64,000 nucleotides of DNA. Source: Larkinella arboricola (GTDB lineage Bacteria; Bacteroidota; Bacteroidia; Cytophagales; Spirosomataceae). A model generated the notes under the pieces. It searched no databases. It was not told the origin of the DNA and saw only the letters and a program-made list of their open reading frames with translations. Below, one piece after another: positions 51,261 to 60,975 of the stretch (position 1 is the stretch's first letter; every line of letters begins with the position of its first letter). Position numbers and translations under genes: made by a program. The DNA lies in NCBI RefSeq assembly GCF_003259745.1, contig NZ_QLMC01000008.1, forward strand, positions 62,001-126,000, given 5' to 3'.

Positions 51261-54200
51261 ATGTCTTCTTCTAACGCACCGCAACAGGGCCTGTACCGGC
51301 CTGAGTTTGAACATGACGCTTGTGGAATTGGATTCGTCGCACACGTGAAGGGCCGTAAGTCGCACCAGATCGTGGAAGACGCCCTGACAATGCTCACGCG
51401 CATGGATCACCGGGGTGCGGTTGGCTACGAAACCAATACGGGTGATGGGGCCGGTATTCTGATCCAGATTCCTCACGAATTATTTGTGGATGAATGCCGC
51501 AAGCTGAATTTCTCGCTGCCTTCGGCGGGTGACTACGGCGTTGGGATGATTTACATGCCCAAAGACGAGCGTCTGCGGAAAGAATGCCGCGATATTCTGA
51601 ACCGGACTATTAAAAAGCTGAACCTTGAACTGATCGGCTACCGCGTCGTTCCGGTTGATTCTTCCGACCTGGGGAACGGTTCGCGCTCGGTGGAGCCGCA
51701 GATGGAACAGGTGTTTATCCGGAAACCGGAAACGCTGACTTCCGACGAATTTGAACGGAAATTATACATTATACGCAATTACAGCAGCCGGATTATTAAC
51801 GAAACCGTAACCGGTCTGCAAAATAGCTTTTATTATTCGTCGCTTTCAAGCCGGGTCATTACGTATAAGGGTCAGTTAACGACCAAACAACTCCGTGACT
51901 ACTTCCCCGATTTGCAGCGCGAAGAACTGGTGTCAGCCGTCGGCGTAGTTCACTCCCGCTTCTCGACCAACACCTTCCCGTCCTGGCAACTTGCGCAGCC
52001 GTTTCGGTACATTGCCCATAACGGCGAAATCAATACCGTAAAAGGCAACGTCAACTGGATGAAAACGGCGGAAGCCATGCTGGAATCCAAGTTGTTTACG
52101 AAGGAAGAACTGGCCATGCTGCGCCCGATCTGTAACCTAAATCAGTCGGATTCGGCCAACCTCGATAACGCCATCGAACTGCTGGTGCTGTCGGGCCGGT
52201 CGCTGCCACACGTGATGATGATGCTGATTCCGGAAGCATGGGACGGTAACGAAAGCATGGACCCCGCCCGGCATGCGTTCTACGAATACCACGCGGCCAT
52301 TATGGAACCGTGGGACGGTCCGGCTTCGATCTCCTTTACCGATGGCAAGATTGTCGGTGCGACCCTCGACCGCAACGGTTTGCGCCCTTCACGCTACTGG
52401 GTAACCGACGAGGACGTGGTGATTATGGCATCCGAAGCCGGGGTAAACGATGTTGATCCGGCGAAAGTGGTCAAAAAAGGCCGTCTGCAACCGGGCCGGA
52501 TGTTCGTGGTCGATATGGAACAGGGCCGCATCATCAGCGACGAAGAAGTAAAATCCGACATCTGCTCACGGCAACCGTATCAGCAGTGGCTCGACAAAAA
52601 TAAAATTAAAATCTCCGACCTGCCGAAACCCGTCCGCACGTTCAGCCACATGCGGAAACAGGATATTACGCAGCGTCAGCTGGCATTTGGTTATACGTCC
52701 GAAGACCTCCGGATGATTCTGGGGCCGATGGCCGAAACGGGTCTGGAAGCCCTGGGTTCAATGGGTACCGACTCTCCGCTGGCCGTTCTGTCGGACCAGA
52801 GCCAGCACCTGGCCAATTACTTCAAACAACTGTTTGCGCAGGTAACCAACCCGCCGATTGACTCAATTCGGGAGCGGGCTATCATGTCGCTGATTTCGTT
52901 CGTGGGGGCTAACGGCAATTTGCTGGCAGAAGAACCCGAACACTGCCGGTTGATTGAATTAACCCAGCCGGTATTGACCATCGAAGAATTTGACAAGCTG
53001 CGGTTTGTGGATAAAGATCATTTCCAGGCCAAAACCATCAATACCTACTTCCGCGCCGATCAGGGCGGTGTGGGGCTGGAACGGGCACTGGAACGGATTT
53101 GCCGGTACGCCGAAGACGCCATCGAAGACGGTTTTGAGATCATCATCCTCTCCGACCGCGCCATCGACTCCGATCATGCGCCCATCCCGTCGCTGCTGGC
53201 TACGTCGGCTATTCACCACCACCTGATTCGCAAGGGATTACGCGGTCAGGTCGGTATTCTGGTCGAAGCCGGTGACGTGTGGGAAACCCACCATTTCGCG
53301 ACGCTGATCGGTTACGGTGCTTCGGGCGTCAACCCGTACATGGCGTTCGAAACCATCACCGACATGAAGGAGCGCGGCATGATTCAGGGCGATTATCCGG
53401 TTGAAAAACTGCACCAGAACTACATCAAGGCCGTCAACAAAGAACTGCTGAAAATCTTCTCGAAAATGGGTATCTCAACCCTGCAATCCTACCAGGGTGC
53501 CATGATTTTCGAGTGTCTGGGTCTGAACAAAGATGTGGTGGATCGGTACTTCACGGGCACGATTTCACGCATTGGCGGTATGGGCCTGGAGCAGATTGGC
53601 CGCGAAATTCTGGTTCGGCACCGGCAGGCGTTCCCCGAAGACAACCAACTCACCAACCGTCTGGAAGTGGGTGGGGTGTATCAGTGGAAACAACGGGGGG
53701 AAGCGCACATTTTCAACCCCGATACGATTCACCTGCTGCAACAGGCTACCCGGAAAAACGATTACCAGATTTATAAAAGATACACCAATCTGATCGACGA
53801 TCAAACCCGTAAGGCCCTGACGCTGCGCGGTTTGATGAAGTTCAAAAAAGGAAATCCGGTACCCCTTGAAGAAGTTGAACCGGTTGAGAGCATTTTCAAA
53901 CGGTTTGCAACGGGGGCTATGTCTTTTGGCTCGATTTCGTGGGAAGCTCATACGACGCTGGCGATTGCCATGAACCGCATCGGCGGCAAGAGCAACTCCG
54001 GCGAAGGTGGCGAAGACGAACTGCGGTATCAGCTGCTGGCCAACGGCGACAACATGAACTCCGCCATCAAGCAGGTGGCTTCGGGACGGTTTGGGGTGAC
54101 CAGTCACTACCTGACCAACGCCCGCGAACTGCAAATCAAAATGGCGCAGGGTGCCAAGCCCGGTGAAGGTGGTCAGTTGCCCGGTCATAAAGTCGATGAC

Positions 54201-55835
54201 TGGATTGGCCGCACGCGTCACTCTACCCCCGGCGTAGGCTTGATTTCGCCCCCGCCCCACCACGATATTTATTCGATTGAGGACTTAGCCCAGCTTATTT
54301 TCGACCTCAAAAACGCCAACCGCGAAGCCCGCATCAGCGTAAAACTGGTGTCGGAAGCCGGGGTTGGAACGATTGCCGCCGGGGTGGCCAAAGCCCATGC
54401 CGATCACATCCTGATTTCGGGTCACGACGGCGGTACGGGGGCCTCTCCGCTCAGCTCAATCCGCCACGCGGGTCTGCCCTGGGAGTTAGGTCTGGCCGAA
54501 ACGCACCAGACGCTGGTTCGCAACAAACTCCGGGGCCGTGTTACGGTGCAGACCGACGGGCAAATCCGGACGGGTCGCGACCTGGTGATTGCCGCCCTGC
54601 TGGGTGCCGAAGAATTTGGTGTTGCCACGGCTGCGCTCGTCAGTGTGGGCTGTATCATGATGCGGAAGTGTCACCTGAATACGTGTCCGGTCGGGGTAGC
54701 TACGCAGAACAAAGACCTACGTGCGCTGTTCACGGGCAAGCCCGAGCATGTTGTAAATATGTTTACGTTCCTGGCCACGGAGATGCGTGAGATTATGGCT
54801 GAACTGGGCTTCCGGACGGTAAACGAGATGGTAGGCCAGTCGCAGATGCTGGAAATGCGCAAAGATGTCAAGCACTGGAAATACGAAAGCGTTGATCTGT
54901 CGGCGGTTCTCTACAAAGACGCTAACAGCCTCGATGTCGCCAACTTCAAGCAGGAAGATCAGGACCACGGCATGGCCGACATTCTGGACTGGACGCTGCT
55001 CGAAGCCGCCCAGCCCGCCCTGAAAAACGGCGAGTCGGTGTACGCTGAATATCCGATTATCAACCTTAACCGCGCCGTGGGTACGGTCCTGTCCAACGAA
55101 ATCTCGAAGATTCACGCGGGTAAAGGCTTGCCCGAAGGAACGATTCATTTCAAGTTCCGGGGTACGGCGGGTCAGAGCTTTGGTGCCTTCAATACGAACG
55201 GTATCAAGCTGGAACTGGAAGGCGACGCCAACGATTATTTCGGCAAAGGTCTTTGTGGAGCCCAGTTGATTGTGTATCCTGACCGGATGGCACCGTTCAA
55301 ACCGGAAGAGAACAGCATTGTTGGTAACGTGTCGTTCTACGGCGCGACCTCCGGCGAAGCTTACATCCGCGGGATGGCGGGCGAACGGTTCTGTGTGCGA
55401 AACTCCGGGGCGAAAGTCGTCGTTGAAGGAATCGGCGATCACGGTCTGGAATACATGACGGGCGGTCTGGCCATTATTCTGGGCTCAGTCGGACGGAACT
55501 TTGCCGCCGGTATGTCGGGTGGTGTGGCCTACGTCTGGGACAAAGAAGGTGATTTTGCGTCCAAAGTCAACCCGGAAATGGTTAGCCTGGAAAAACTGGA
55601 TGCTGAAGACCTGTCCATCGTGAAGGAATACGTTGAAAAACACTTCCAGTACACGACCAGCAACGTGGCGCTGCAACTGATTCAGGATTGGGATAACCTC
55701 ATCGGTCAGTTTGTGAAGGTAATGCCGAGTGACTTCCGCAAGGCGCTGGCCGGCCGGGGGGTTTCGCTCACCGATCAGATCCGCGACAAAAACGTCGTGT
55801 ATCAGGACATCGTTGTGGACGTGGTTCATCAATAA
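51261..55835 (+). CDS. gltB: Glutamate synthase (NADPH) large subunit
   Basis: A 1524-residue GOGAT alpha subunit that transfers glutamine's amide nitrogen to 2-oxoglutarate. The N-terminal Ntn glutaminase begins at Cys21 (HDACGIGFVAHVKG) after a 20-residue propeptide, which must be cleaved. The central and FMN domains follow, and the [3Fe-4S] cysteines are Cys1131, Cys1137 and Cys1142 (GCIMMRKCHLNTCPVG). The C-terminal GXGXG beta-helix domain (about 1270-1450; GTAGQSFGAF) is present. Length is typical. gltD begins 101 bp downstream. Confidence 0.97.
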   Translation: MSSSNAPQQGLYRPEFEHDACGIGFVAHVKGRKSHQIVEDALTMLTRMDHRGAVGYETNTGDGAGILIQIPHELFVDECRKLNFSLPSAGDYGVGMIYMPKDERLRKECRDILNRTIKKLNLELIGYRVVPVDSSDLGNGSRSVEPQMEQVFIRKPETLTSDEFERKLYIIRNYSSRIINETVTGLQNSFYYSSLSSRVITYKGQLTTKQLRDYFPDLQREELVSAVGVVHSRFSTNTFPSWQLAQPFRYIAHNGEINTVKGNVNWMKTAEAMLESKLFTKEELAMLRPICNLNQSDSANLDNAIELLVLSGRSLPHVMMMLIPEAWDGNESMDPARHAFYEYHAAIMEPWDGPASISFTDGKIVGATLDRNGLRPSRYWVTDEDVVIMASEAGVNDVDPAKVVKKGRLQPGRMFVVDMEQGRIISDEEVKSDICSRQPYQQWLDKNKIKISDLPKPVRTFSHMRKQDITQRQLAFGYTSEDLRMILGPMAETGLEALGSMGTDSPLAVLSDQSQHLANYFKQLFAQVTNPPIDSIRERAIMSLISFVGANGNLLAEEPEHCRLIELTQPVLTIEEFDKLRFVDKDHFQAKTINTYFRADQGGVGLERALERICRYAEDAIEDGFEIIILSDRAIDSDHAPIPSLLATSAIHHHLIRKGLRGQVGILVEAGDVWETHHFATLIGYGASGVNPYMAFETITDMKERGMIQGDYPVEKLHQNYIKAVNKELLKIFSKMGISTLQSYQGAMIFECLGLNKDVVDRYFTGTISRIGGMGLEQIGREILVRHRQAFPEDNQLTNRLEVGGVYQWKQRGEAHIFNPDTIHLLQQATRKNDYQIYKRYTNLIDDQTRKALTLRGLMKFKKGNPVPLEEVEPVESIFKRFATGAMSFGSISWEAHTTLAIAMNRIGGKSNSGEGGEDELRYQLLANGDNMNSAIKQVASGRFGVTSHYLTNARELQIKMAQGAKPGEGGQLPGHKVDDWIGRTRHSTPGVGLISPPPHHDIYSIEDLAQLIFDLKNANREARISVKLVSEAGVGTIAAGVAKAHADHILISGHDGGTGASPLSSIRHAGLPWELGLAETHQTLVRNKLRGRVTVQTDGQIRTGRDLVIAALLGAEEFGVATAALVSVGCIMMRKCHLNTCPVGVATQNKDLRALFTGKPEHVVNMFTFLATEMREIMAELGFRTVNEMVGQSQMLEMRKDVKHWKYESVDLSAVLYKDANSLDVANFKQEDQDHGMADILDWTLLEAAQPALKNGESVYAEYPIINLNRAVGTVLSNEISKIHAGKGLPEGTIHFKFRGTAGQSFGAFNTNGIKLELEGDANDYFGKGLCGAQLIVYPDRMAPFKPEENSIVGNVSFYGATSGEAYIRGMAGERFCVRNSGAKVVVEGIGDHGLEYMTGGLAIILGSVGRNFAAGMSGGVAYVWDKEGDFASKVNPEMVSLEKLDAEDLSIVKEYVEKHFQYTTSNVALQLIQDWDNLIGQFVKVMPSDFRKALAGRGVSLTDQIRDKNVVYQDIVVDVVHQ

Positions 55836-55936
55836 ACCAACCCGTTTTCTTTCGTTATTTTTTAGAGAATCAAGCTTACACGAAGGTGTGAGCTTGATCT
55901 CAATGCTCATAAAAAACCGTATACGCTTTACCATTC

Positions 55937-57424
55937 ATGGGAAAACCCACTGGATTTTTAGAATTCACCCGCGAACTGCCTAAGAAGCGCGATGCCCAGG
56001 AGCGGGTCCACGATTACAAGGAAATCGAAAAACCGTACGCCGAAGAGGACACGCAGAAACAGGCGGCCCGTTGTATGGATTGCGGCATTCCCTTCTGCCA
56101 CAACGGTTGTCCGCTGGGCAATATCATCCCGGAGTTCAACGACGCGGTATACGAACAGAACTGGGACTATGCCTACGAAATTCTGGCGTCGACCAACAAC
56201 TTCCCGGAATTTACGGGCCGCATCTGCCCCGCCCCCTGCGAATCGTCCTGCGTACTGGGCATCAACAAACCGCCGGTAGCCATTGAGTTTATCGAGAAAT
56301 CGATTGCGGAAGCTGCTTTTGCGCGCGGTCTGGTGCAACCCAACCACGGCATAAAACGGACCGGTAAAACCGTTGCCATCGTTGGTTCAGGACCGGCGGG
56401 TCTGGCGGCTGCCGCCCAATTGAATAAAGCAGGCCATACCGTAACGGTATTTGAGCGGGCCGACCAGATTGGCGGTTTGCTTCGCTACGGTATTCCCGAT
56501 TTCAAACTGGAAAAATGGGTGATCGACCGTCGGCTGAACGTGATGGAAGCCGAAGGCGTCGTCTTCAAAACCAACACCAACGTTGGTGAACATATTAAAG
56601 CCAAGGAACTGCTGACCGACTTCGACGCCGTTCTGCTGACGGGCGGTTCGACCGTACCGCGCGATCTGCCCATACCGGGCCGCGAATTGAAGGGCGTTCA
56701 CTTTGCGATGGAGTTTCTGAGCCAGCAAAACAAACGCGTAGCCGAGCGACCGGTTGAAGTGGATCACCGGGGGGTGAAATACGCCAACGGCGACATTCTG
56801 GCAACGGGCAAAAATGTCGTGGTTATTGGCGGGGGCGACACCGGTTCCGACTGTGTGGGCACCTCAAACCGCCACGGCGCTAAATCTGTCACGCAGATTG
56901 AACTGATGCCGATGCCACCGGCAGAACGGGCCGAAAGTACGCCCTGGCCCAACTGGCCGATGATGCTCCGCACATCTACCTCACACGAGGAAGGCTGCGA
57001 ACGGCACTGGTCGATTAATACGAAGGCATTCATTGGTGACGAAAACGGCAATCTGAAGGCCCTGCGCATTGTTGATCTGGAATGGCAAAGCGTCGATGGC
57101 AAAATGGCCATGGTGGAAGTGCCGGGCTCCGAACGCGAAATCGATTGCGAACTGGCGCTCCTGGCGGCTGGTTTTGTGAACCCGCAGCAAGAGGGTCTGC
57201 TCAATGCACTGGAGCTCGAATACGAACGCGGCAATGTTAAAGCCGTTAATTATCAGACCACTACCAATCCGAAAGTGTTTGCCGCCGGTGATATGCGCCG
57301 GGGTCAGTCACTAGTTGTATGGGCCATTTCCGAAGGGCGCGAAGCCGCGCGAGCGGTAGACACCTTCCTGATGGGTGAAAGCCAGCTGGAAGCGAAAGCC
57401 AAGTCGATGTTTGCGACGGTCTAA
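55937..57424 (+). CDS. gltD: Glutamate synthase (NADPH) small subunit
   Basis: A 495-residue GOGAT beta subunit that oxidises NADPH and passes electrons to GltB. N-terminal [4Fe-4S] cysteines: Cys46, 49, 54, 58 (CMDCGIPFCHNGC) and Cys97, 101, 105 (CPAPCESSC). FAD-binding motif VAIVGSGPAGLAAAAQL at about residue 147, NADPH-binding motif VVVIGGGDTGSDCVG near 293, and a C-terminal AAGDMRRGQSL FAD motif. It is 101 bp after gltB and followed by a terminator, so the two form one operon. Confidence 0.97.
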   Translation: MGKPTGFLEFTRELPKKRDAQERVHDYKEIEKPYAEEDTQKQAARCMDCGIPFCHNGCPLGNIIPEFNDAVYEQNWDYAYEILASTNNFPEFTGRICPAPCESSCVLGINKPPVAIEFIEKSIAEAAFARGLVQPNHGIKRTGKTVAIVGSGPAGLAAAAQLNKAGHTVTVFERADQIGGLLRYGIPDFKLEKWVIDRRLNVMEAEGVVFKTNTNVGEHIKAKELLTDFDAVLLTGGSTVPRDLPIPGRELKGVHFAMEFLSQQNKRVAERPVEVDHRGVKYANGDILATGKNVVVIGGGDTGSDCVGTSNRHGAKSVTQIELMPMPPAERAESTPWPNWPMMLRTSTSHEEGCERHWSINTKAFIGDENGNLKALRIVDLEWQSVDGKMAMVEVPGSEREIDCELALLAAGFVNPQQEGLLNALELEYERGNVKAVNYQTTTNPKVFAAGDMRRGQSLVVWAISEGREAARAVDTFLMGESQLEAKAKSMFATV

Positions 57425-57445
57425 CCTACGGATAGAAGTTCTACG

Positions 57446-57477
57446 AGAGCCGCTGGTTGACCACCAGCGGCTTTTTT
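57446..57477 (+). terminator. Rho-independent terminator of gltBD
   Basis: GCCGCTGGT at 57449-57457 pairs with ACCAGCGGC at 57463-57471, followed by six T residues. Confidence 0.92.
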
Positions 57478-57587
57478 GTGCTGTTTCTAACGTGCCAGCA
57501 ATTATATCAACCTTTTGTATAACCAGGTAACTATCCACTAATTTTATCCATATCGCTTTCCTTACTACCTTCTCCTATACCATCTTT

Positions 57588-58766
57588 ATGCACTATTTCT
57601 ACAAAACCGCCTTGATTACCTGCCTTTTACTTTTCCTTTCCAGGGCTTCTTATTCACAACTATTTTTTAATAAAGGGTATATAACCGTACCGGGGGATAC
57701 ACTAACCGGCGAAATCCGAGAGCGCAATAATCAGACGATCGATTTTCGTACTGGCCCCGACAGTTCAATTCAGGAATATACCCCTGAACAAATAAGCGGC
57801 TATTTTCTAGAAGGTGACAAGCAAACCGTTAGCAGCCTTACCTTCACAGAAGAGGGACAAAAAAAAGCGTATTTTATGCGCGAGCAAATCCGGGGATACG
57901 TCAGTTTATATAGCTTGTTCCGACCGGAAGGCCGTCTAACTCACGCGATTCGTTTACCGTCTAAAACGGTTGTCCCGCTACGAGGGAATTTAGCGCTCCT
58001 GATGCTAACGACTAACCTGACAGCGTGTAAAGACCCATCCTTCACACGCCTGCTGAATCCGCAGAACTTTTATGGTTCCAATAGTCAGTTTGAGCGAATT
58101 GTTAAGGATTACAATGCTTGTGTCAGTCCGGATCAATCCGTTAAACCAGTCAAAAAAAGGTTTCGCTATGAAATGGGCCTATTGGCCGGGGCTGTTCAGA
58201 ATACCTGGAAATATGCCGCAGCAGAAGACCGGTTTCAATCGTACTGGAATCCTAATGGTCCATACAGTTCGCATTATACCGCAACCGTAGGCGGCTTTTT
58301 TACCTTTGCTCACCAGAAGAAATTATCATTAGACATTGAGGTCTTTTATACCGGTTATAAGGGCAGCCGGGTTGTGGTGGTCAATAACCCGCTGGAACCT
58401 ACAGCCAAGGACAGTCGATTATATACGTTCTCCGAACGCTATCTTGCATTGCCGATTACGGCCCGTTATACGTTGGGTCAAGGTCCGGTACGATGGTATA
58501 TAAAGGGAGGGTTTGTACTTGTCTACGAAACAGATATTCAGGGAACTTACTCTGGCTCTAATATCGTCCATACAACCATGCCCCTGAAAAGCGGGATCAG
58601 TATCGGATATCTTGCCGGTATAGGAGCGTCTTTCCAAATGAGTCAGAAACGGAATTTACAGGTTGAAGCTCGCATCATACCCCATATCGCGGTGGATAGA
58701 GCGACCCGCATCGCCACCTCCCGCTCGTTACAATTAACAGCGCGGCTTCCTCTACTTGTTCATTAA
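57588..58766 (+). CDS. Probable outer-membrane beta-barrel protein
   Basis: A 392-residue protein with a signal peptide (about 1-23, ending ASYSQ), an N-terminal domain of about 150 residues (GYITVPGDTLTGEIRERNNQ...) and a C-terminal region of alternating aromatic/hydrophobic strands (for example YEMGLLAGAVQNTWKY and KKLSLDIEVFYTGYKG) resembling an eight- to ten-stranded beta barrel that ends near LTARLPLLVH. It is common as an uncharacterised family in Bacteroidota. Base composition is visibly more AT-rich than the flanking genes, which might indicate transfer. No partner gene is adjacent. Confidence 0.72.
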   Translation: MHYFYKTALITCLLLFLSRASYSQLFFNKGYITVPGDTLTGEIRERNNQTIDFRTGPDSSIQEYTPEQISGYFLEGDKQTVSSLTFTEEGQKKAYFMREQIRGYVSLYSLFRPEGRLTHAIRLPSKTVVPLRGNLALLMLTTNLTACKDPSFTRLLNPQNFYGSNSQFERIVKDYNACVSPDQSVKPVKKRFRYEMGLLAGAVQNTWKYAAAEDRFQSYWNPNGPYSSHYTATVGGFFTFAHQKKLSLDIEVFYTGYKGSRVVVVNNPLEPTAKDSRLYTFSERYLALPITARYTLGQGPVRWYIKGGFVLVYETDIQGTYSGSNIVHTTMPLKSGISIGYLAGIGASFQMSQKRNLQVEARIIPHIAVDRATRIATSRSLQLTARLPLLVH

Positions 58767-58796
58767 CTATCCGGAAGCTCTGTTGACCAAAAACGT

Positions 58797-58804
58797 TACC
58801 TTTG
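58797..58804 (+). promoter_or_regulatory. Candidate -7 element upstream of the alaA-like gene
   Basis: TACCTTTG fits TAnnTTTG exactly, 28 bp before the ATG at 58833. No clear -33 TTG was found at the expected distance. Confidence 0.45.
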
Positions 58805-58832
58805 TCCCCATTTTATTCCTAAAAGTACCCCT

Positions 58833-60044
58833 ATGAATTTTTTAAAATCCTACCGGCTCAATGACTTGCGCTACGAAATCCGCGGACCGGTCTACGAAAA
58901 AGCCCTCGATCTTGAAAGTCAGGGCTACACGATCATCAAACTGAACATCGGTAACCCGGCTCCTTTCGGTTTTGATGCACCCGACGAAATTGTTCACGAC
59001 ATTATTCTCAATATCCGCAACGCGCAGGGCTATTCCGATTCGCGGGGGTTATTTGCGGCCCGAAAAGCCGTGATGCACTACACCCAGAACCTGGGTATCA
59101 AAGAGGTGGCCATCAACGATGTGTTTATCGGTAACGGTGTCAGCGAGCTAATACTGCTGACTATGCAGGCGCTGCTCAACGAGGGCGACGAGGTGCTGGT
59201 TCCGTCTCCCGATTATCCGCTCTGGACAGCTTCCGTGGCCCTTTCCGGCGGAAAACCCGTGCATTACCTCTGCGACGAGCAGGCCGACTGGAATCCCAAT
59301 CTGGCCGATCTGGAACGTAAAATCACGTCGCGTACCCGCGCTATTGTTGTCATTAATCCGAATAATCCGACCGGTGCGGTATACGACAAAGACATTCTGA
59401 AAGGCATCGCCCGGATTGCCGAGCAGCACCAGTTGATTGTGTTTGCCGACGAGATTTACGACAAAATCCTGTACGACGGTTCTGTTCATCACCCGATGGC
59501 AACGATGGTCGAAGATACGCTCTGTGTTTCGATGGGCGGTTTGTCGAAAAACTACCGGGCGGCCGGTTTTCGGGGCGGCTGGCTGATTCTGAGCGGAGCC
59601 AAACACCGGGCCAAATCCTACATTGAAGGGCTGACGCTGCTGGCCAGTATGCGGCTCTGCGCCAACGTCCCGACCCAATACGCCATCCAAACCGCGCTGG
59701 GCGGCTATCAGAGCATTAACGACCTGATCCTGCCCACCGGACGGCTTTACCGGCAAATTCAGTACGCCTATAACCGCATTACGGCCATTCCCGGCTTAAC
59801 GTGCGTCAAACCGAAAGGGTCGCTGTATATTTTCCCAAAAATTGATTTATCGCAGTTCCACATTGCCAGCGACGACGACTTTGTTTACGATTTGCTGGAC
59901 GAACAGAAAGTGCTGGTCGTGGCCGGAACGGGATTCAACTACGTCAACAATGACCACTTCCGGATTGTCTGCCTGCCTTCCATCGATGATCTGACACTCG
60001 CCCTCGACCGAATTGAGACGTTTCTGGAAAGCCGGCGGAAATGA
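58833..60044 (+). CDS. AlaA-like class I aminotransferase
   Basis: A 403-residue PLP-dependent aminotransferase of fold type I. PLP lysine is Lys239 (GGLSKNYRAAGFRGGW), with NPNNPTG (175-181) and DEIYDKILYDG. The start NFLKSYRLNDLRYEIRGPV and the Tyr-rich, RGLFAARKAV region match glutamate-pyruvate aminotransferase AlaA/YfbQ. It would make alanine from pyruvate and glutamate, so the glutamate made by GltBD two genes upstream is its likely amino donor. It has its own candidate promoter. The family call is firm, the exact keto acid is inferred. Confidence 0.9.
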   Translation: MNFLKSYRLNDLRYEIRGPVYEKALDLESQGYTIIKLNIGNPAPFGFDAPDEIVHDIILNIRNAQGYSDSRGLFAARKAVMHYTQNLGIKEVAINDVFIGNGVSELILLTMQALLNEGDEVLVPSPDYPLWTASVALSGGKPVHYLCDEQADWNPNLADLERKITSRTRAIVVINPNNPTGAVYDKDILKGIARIAEQHQLIVFADEIYDKILYDGSVHHPMATMVEDTLCVSMGGLSKNYRAAGFRGGWLILSGAKHRAKSYIEGLTLLASMRLCANVPTQYAIQTALGGYQSINDLILPTGRLYRQIQYAYNRITAIPGLTCVKPKGSLYIFPKIDLSQFHIASDDDFVYDLLDEQKVLVVAGTGFNYVNNDHFRIVCLPSIDDLTLALDRIETFLESRRK

Positions 60045-60049
60045 GTCAA

Positions 60050-60137
60050 GAGTTATGAGTTAAGAGTTATGAGTTATATCTTGTCTTGGCGTTTCACACC
60101 TCCTTCTTGATGACTCTTAATTCTTAACTCATAATTC
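60050..60137. repeat. Intergenic hairpin, GAGTTATGAGTTAAGA family (copy 2)
   Basis: The segment 60050-60075 pairs with 60112-60137 over 26 nt with three or four mismatches; the left side contains tandem AGTTATGAGTTA units. Its core is identical to that in the 38633-38701 hairpin, showing a dispersed family. It fills the gap between the AlaA-like and transporter genes. Confidence 0.75.
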
Positions 60138-60141
60138 CTGA

Positions 60142-60927
60142 ATGGCTTCTTTTTCTACCAAACGAAACAACCTGTATATTTTTCTGAGTGCCGTTTTTCT
60201 GACCAACGCGATCATTGCGGAGATCATCGGGGTCAAGATTTTTTCGGCGGAAACCCTGCTGAATGTGGCTCCGGCGCAGTTGCATTTGTTTGGCGATTTT
60301 GTGCTGGATTTCAACCTGACGGCGGGTGTGGTCATCTGGCCAGCGGTTTTCATCACGTCCGATGTCATCAACGAATACTACGGTTTTCAGGGCGTTAAAA
60401 AGATATCCTACCTGACGGCGGGTTTCATTGCCTACAGCTTCCTGATTATCTACTTCGTCACCACGCTCCCGCCCGCGCAATTCTGGCTTGACGTGAACAA
60501 AACCGACGCCGTTGGTAACCCCGTAAACATCAACAACGCCTTCGCCATGATTTTCCGGCAGGGACTCGGCATCATCATTGGCTCGATCACGGCTTTTCTG
60601 GTGGCGCAAATCCTGGATGCGACAGTGTTTCAATCGCTGAAAAAGATTACGGGCAGCCGCAAAATCTGGCTTCGGGCCACGGGTTCGACGCTGGTTTCGC
60701 AGCTGGTCGATAGTTTCGTGGTTCTGGTTATTGCCTTCTACATTTTCGGCAACTGGTCGTTTACGCAGGTTCTGGCGGTCGCCATCGTCAATTACATCTA
60801 TAAATTTGTGGTCGCCGTTTTGCTAACGCCGGTCCTGTATCTGGCTCATTATCTGATAGATATGTATTTGGGGAAAGAACATGCCAAACAATTGGCAAAC
60901 GAATCGAGCATGAGCACGTTTATGTAG
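60142..60927 (+). CDS. Queuosine precursor transporter (YhhQ/VUT family)
   Basis: A 261-residue membrane protein with about six helices, matching the YhhQ/VUT family that imports queuosine precursors (preQ0/preQ1). Landmarks: TNAIIAEIIGVKIFS near residue 19, VIWPAVFITSDVINEYYGF (family signature) around residue 71, and GSTLVSQLVDSFVVLVIAF near residue 194. The start ATG at 60142 follows the hairpin directly. No other queuosine gene is in the window. Length is typical. Confidence 0.9.
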   Translation: MASFSTKRNNLYIFLSAVFLTNAIIAEIIGVKIFSAETLLNVAPAQLHLFGDFVLDFNLTAGVVIWPAVFITSDVINEYYGFQGVKKISYLTAGFIAYSFLIIYFVTTLPPAQFWLDVNKTDAVGNPVNINNAFAMIFRQGLGIIIGSITAFLVAQILDATVFQSLKKITGSRKIWLRATGSTLVSQLVDSFVVLVIAFYIFGNWSFTQVLAVAIVNYIYKFVVAVLLTPVLYLAHYLIDMYLGKEHAKQLANESSMSTFM

Positions 60928-60975
60928 AAATGGCCTGATGATTCCACGCCAGGTCTAATTCATCAATAACAAACA

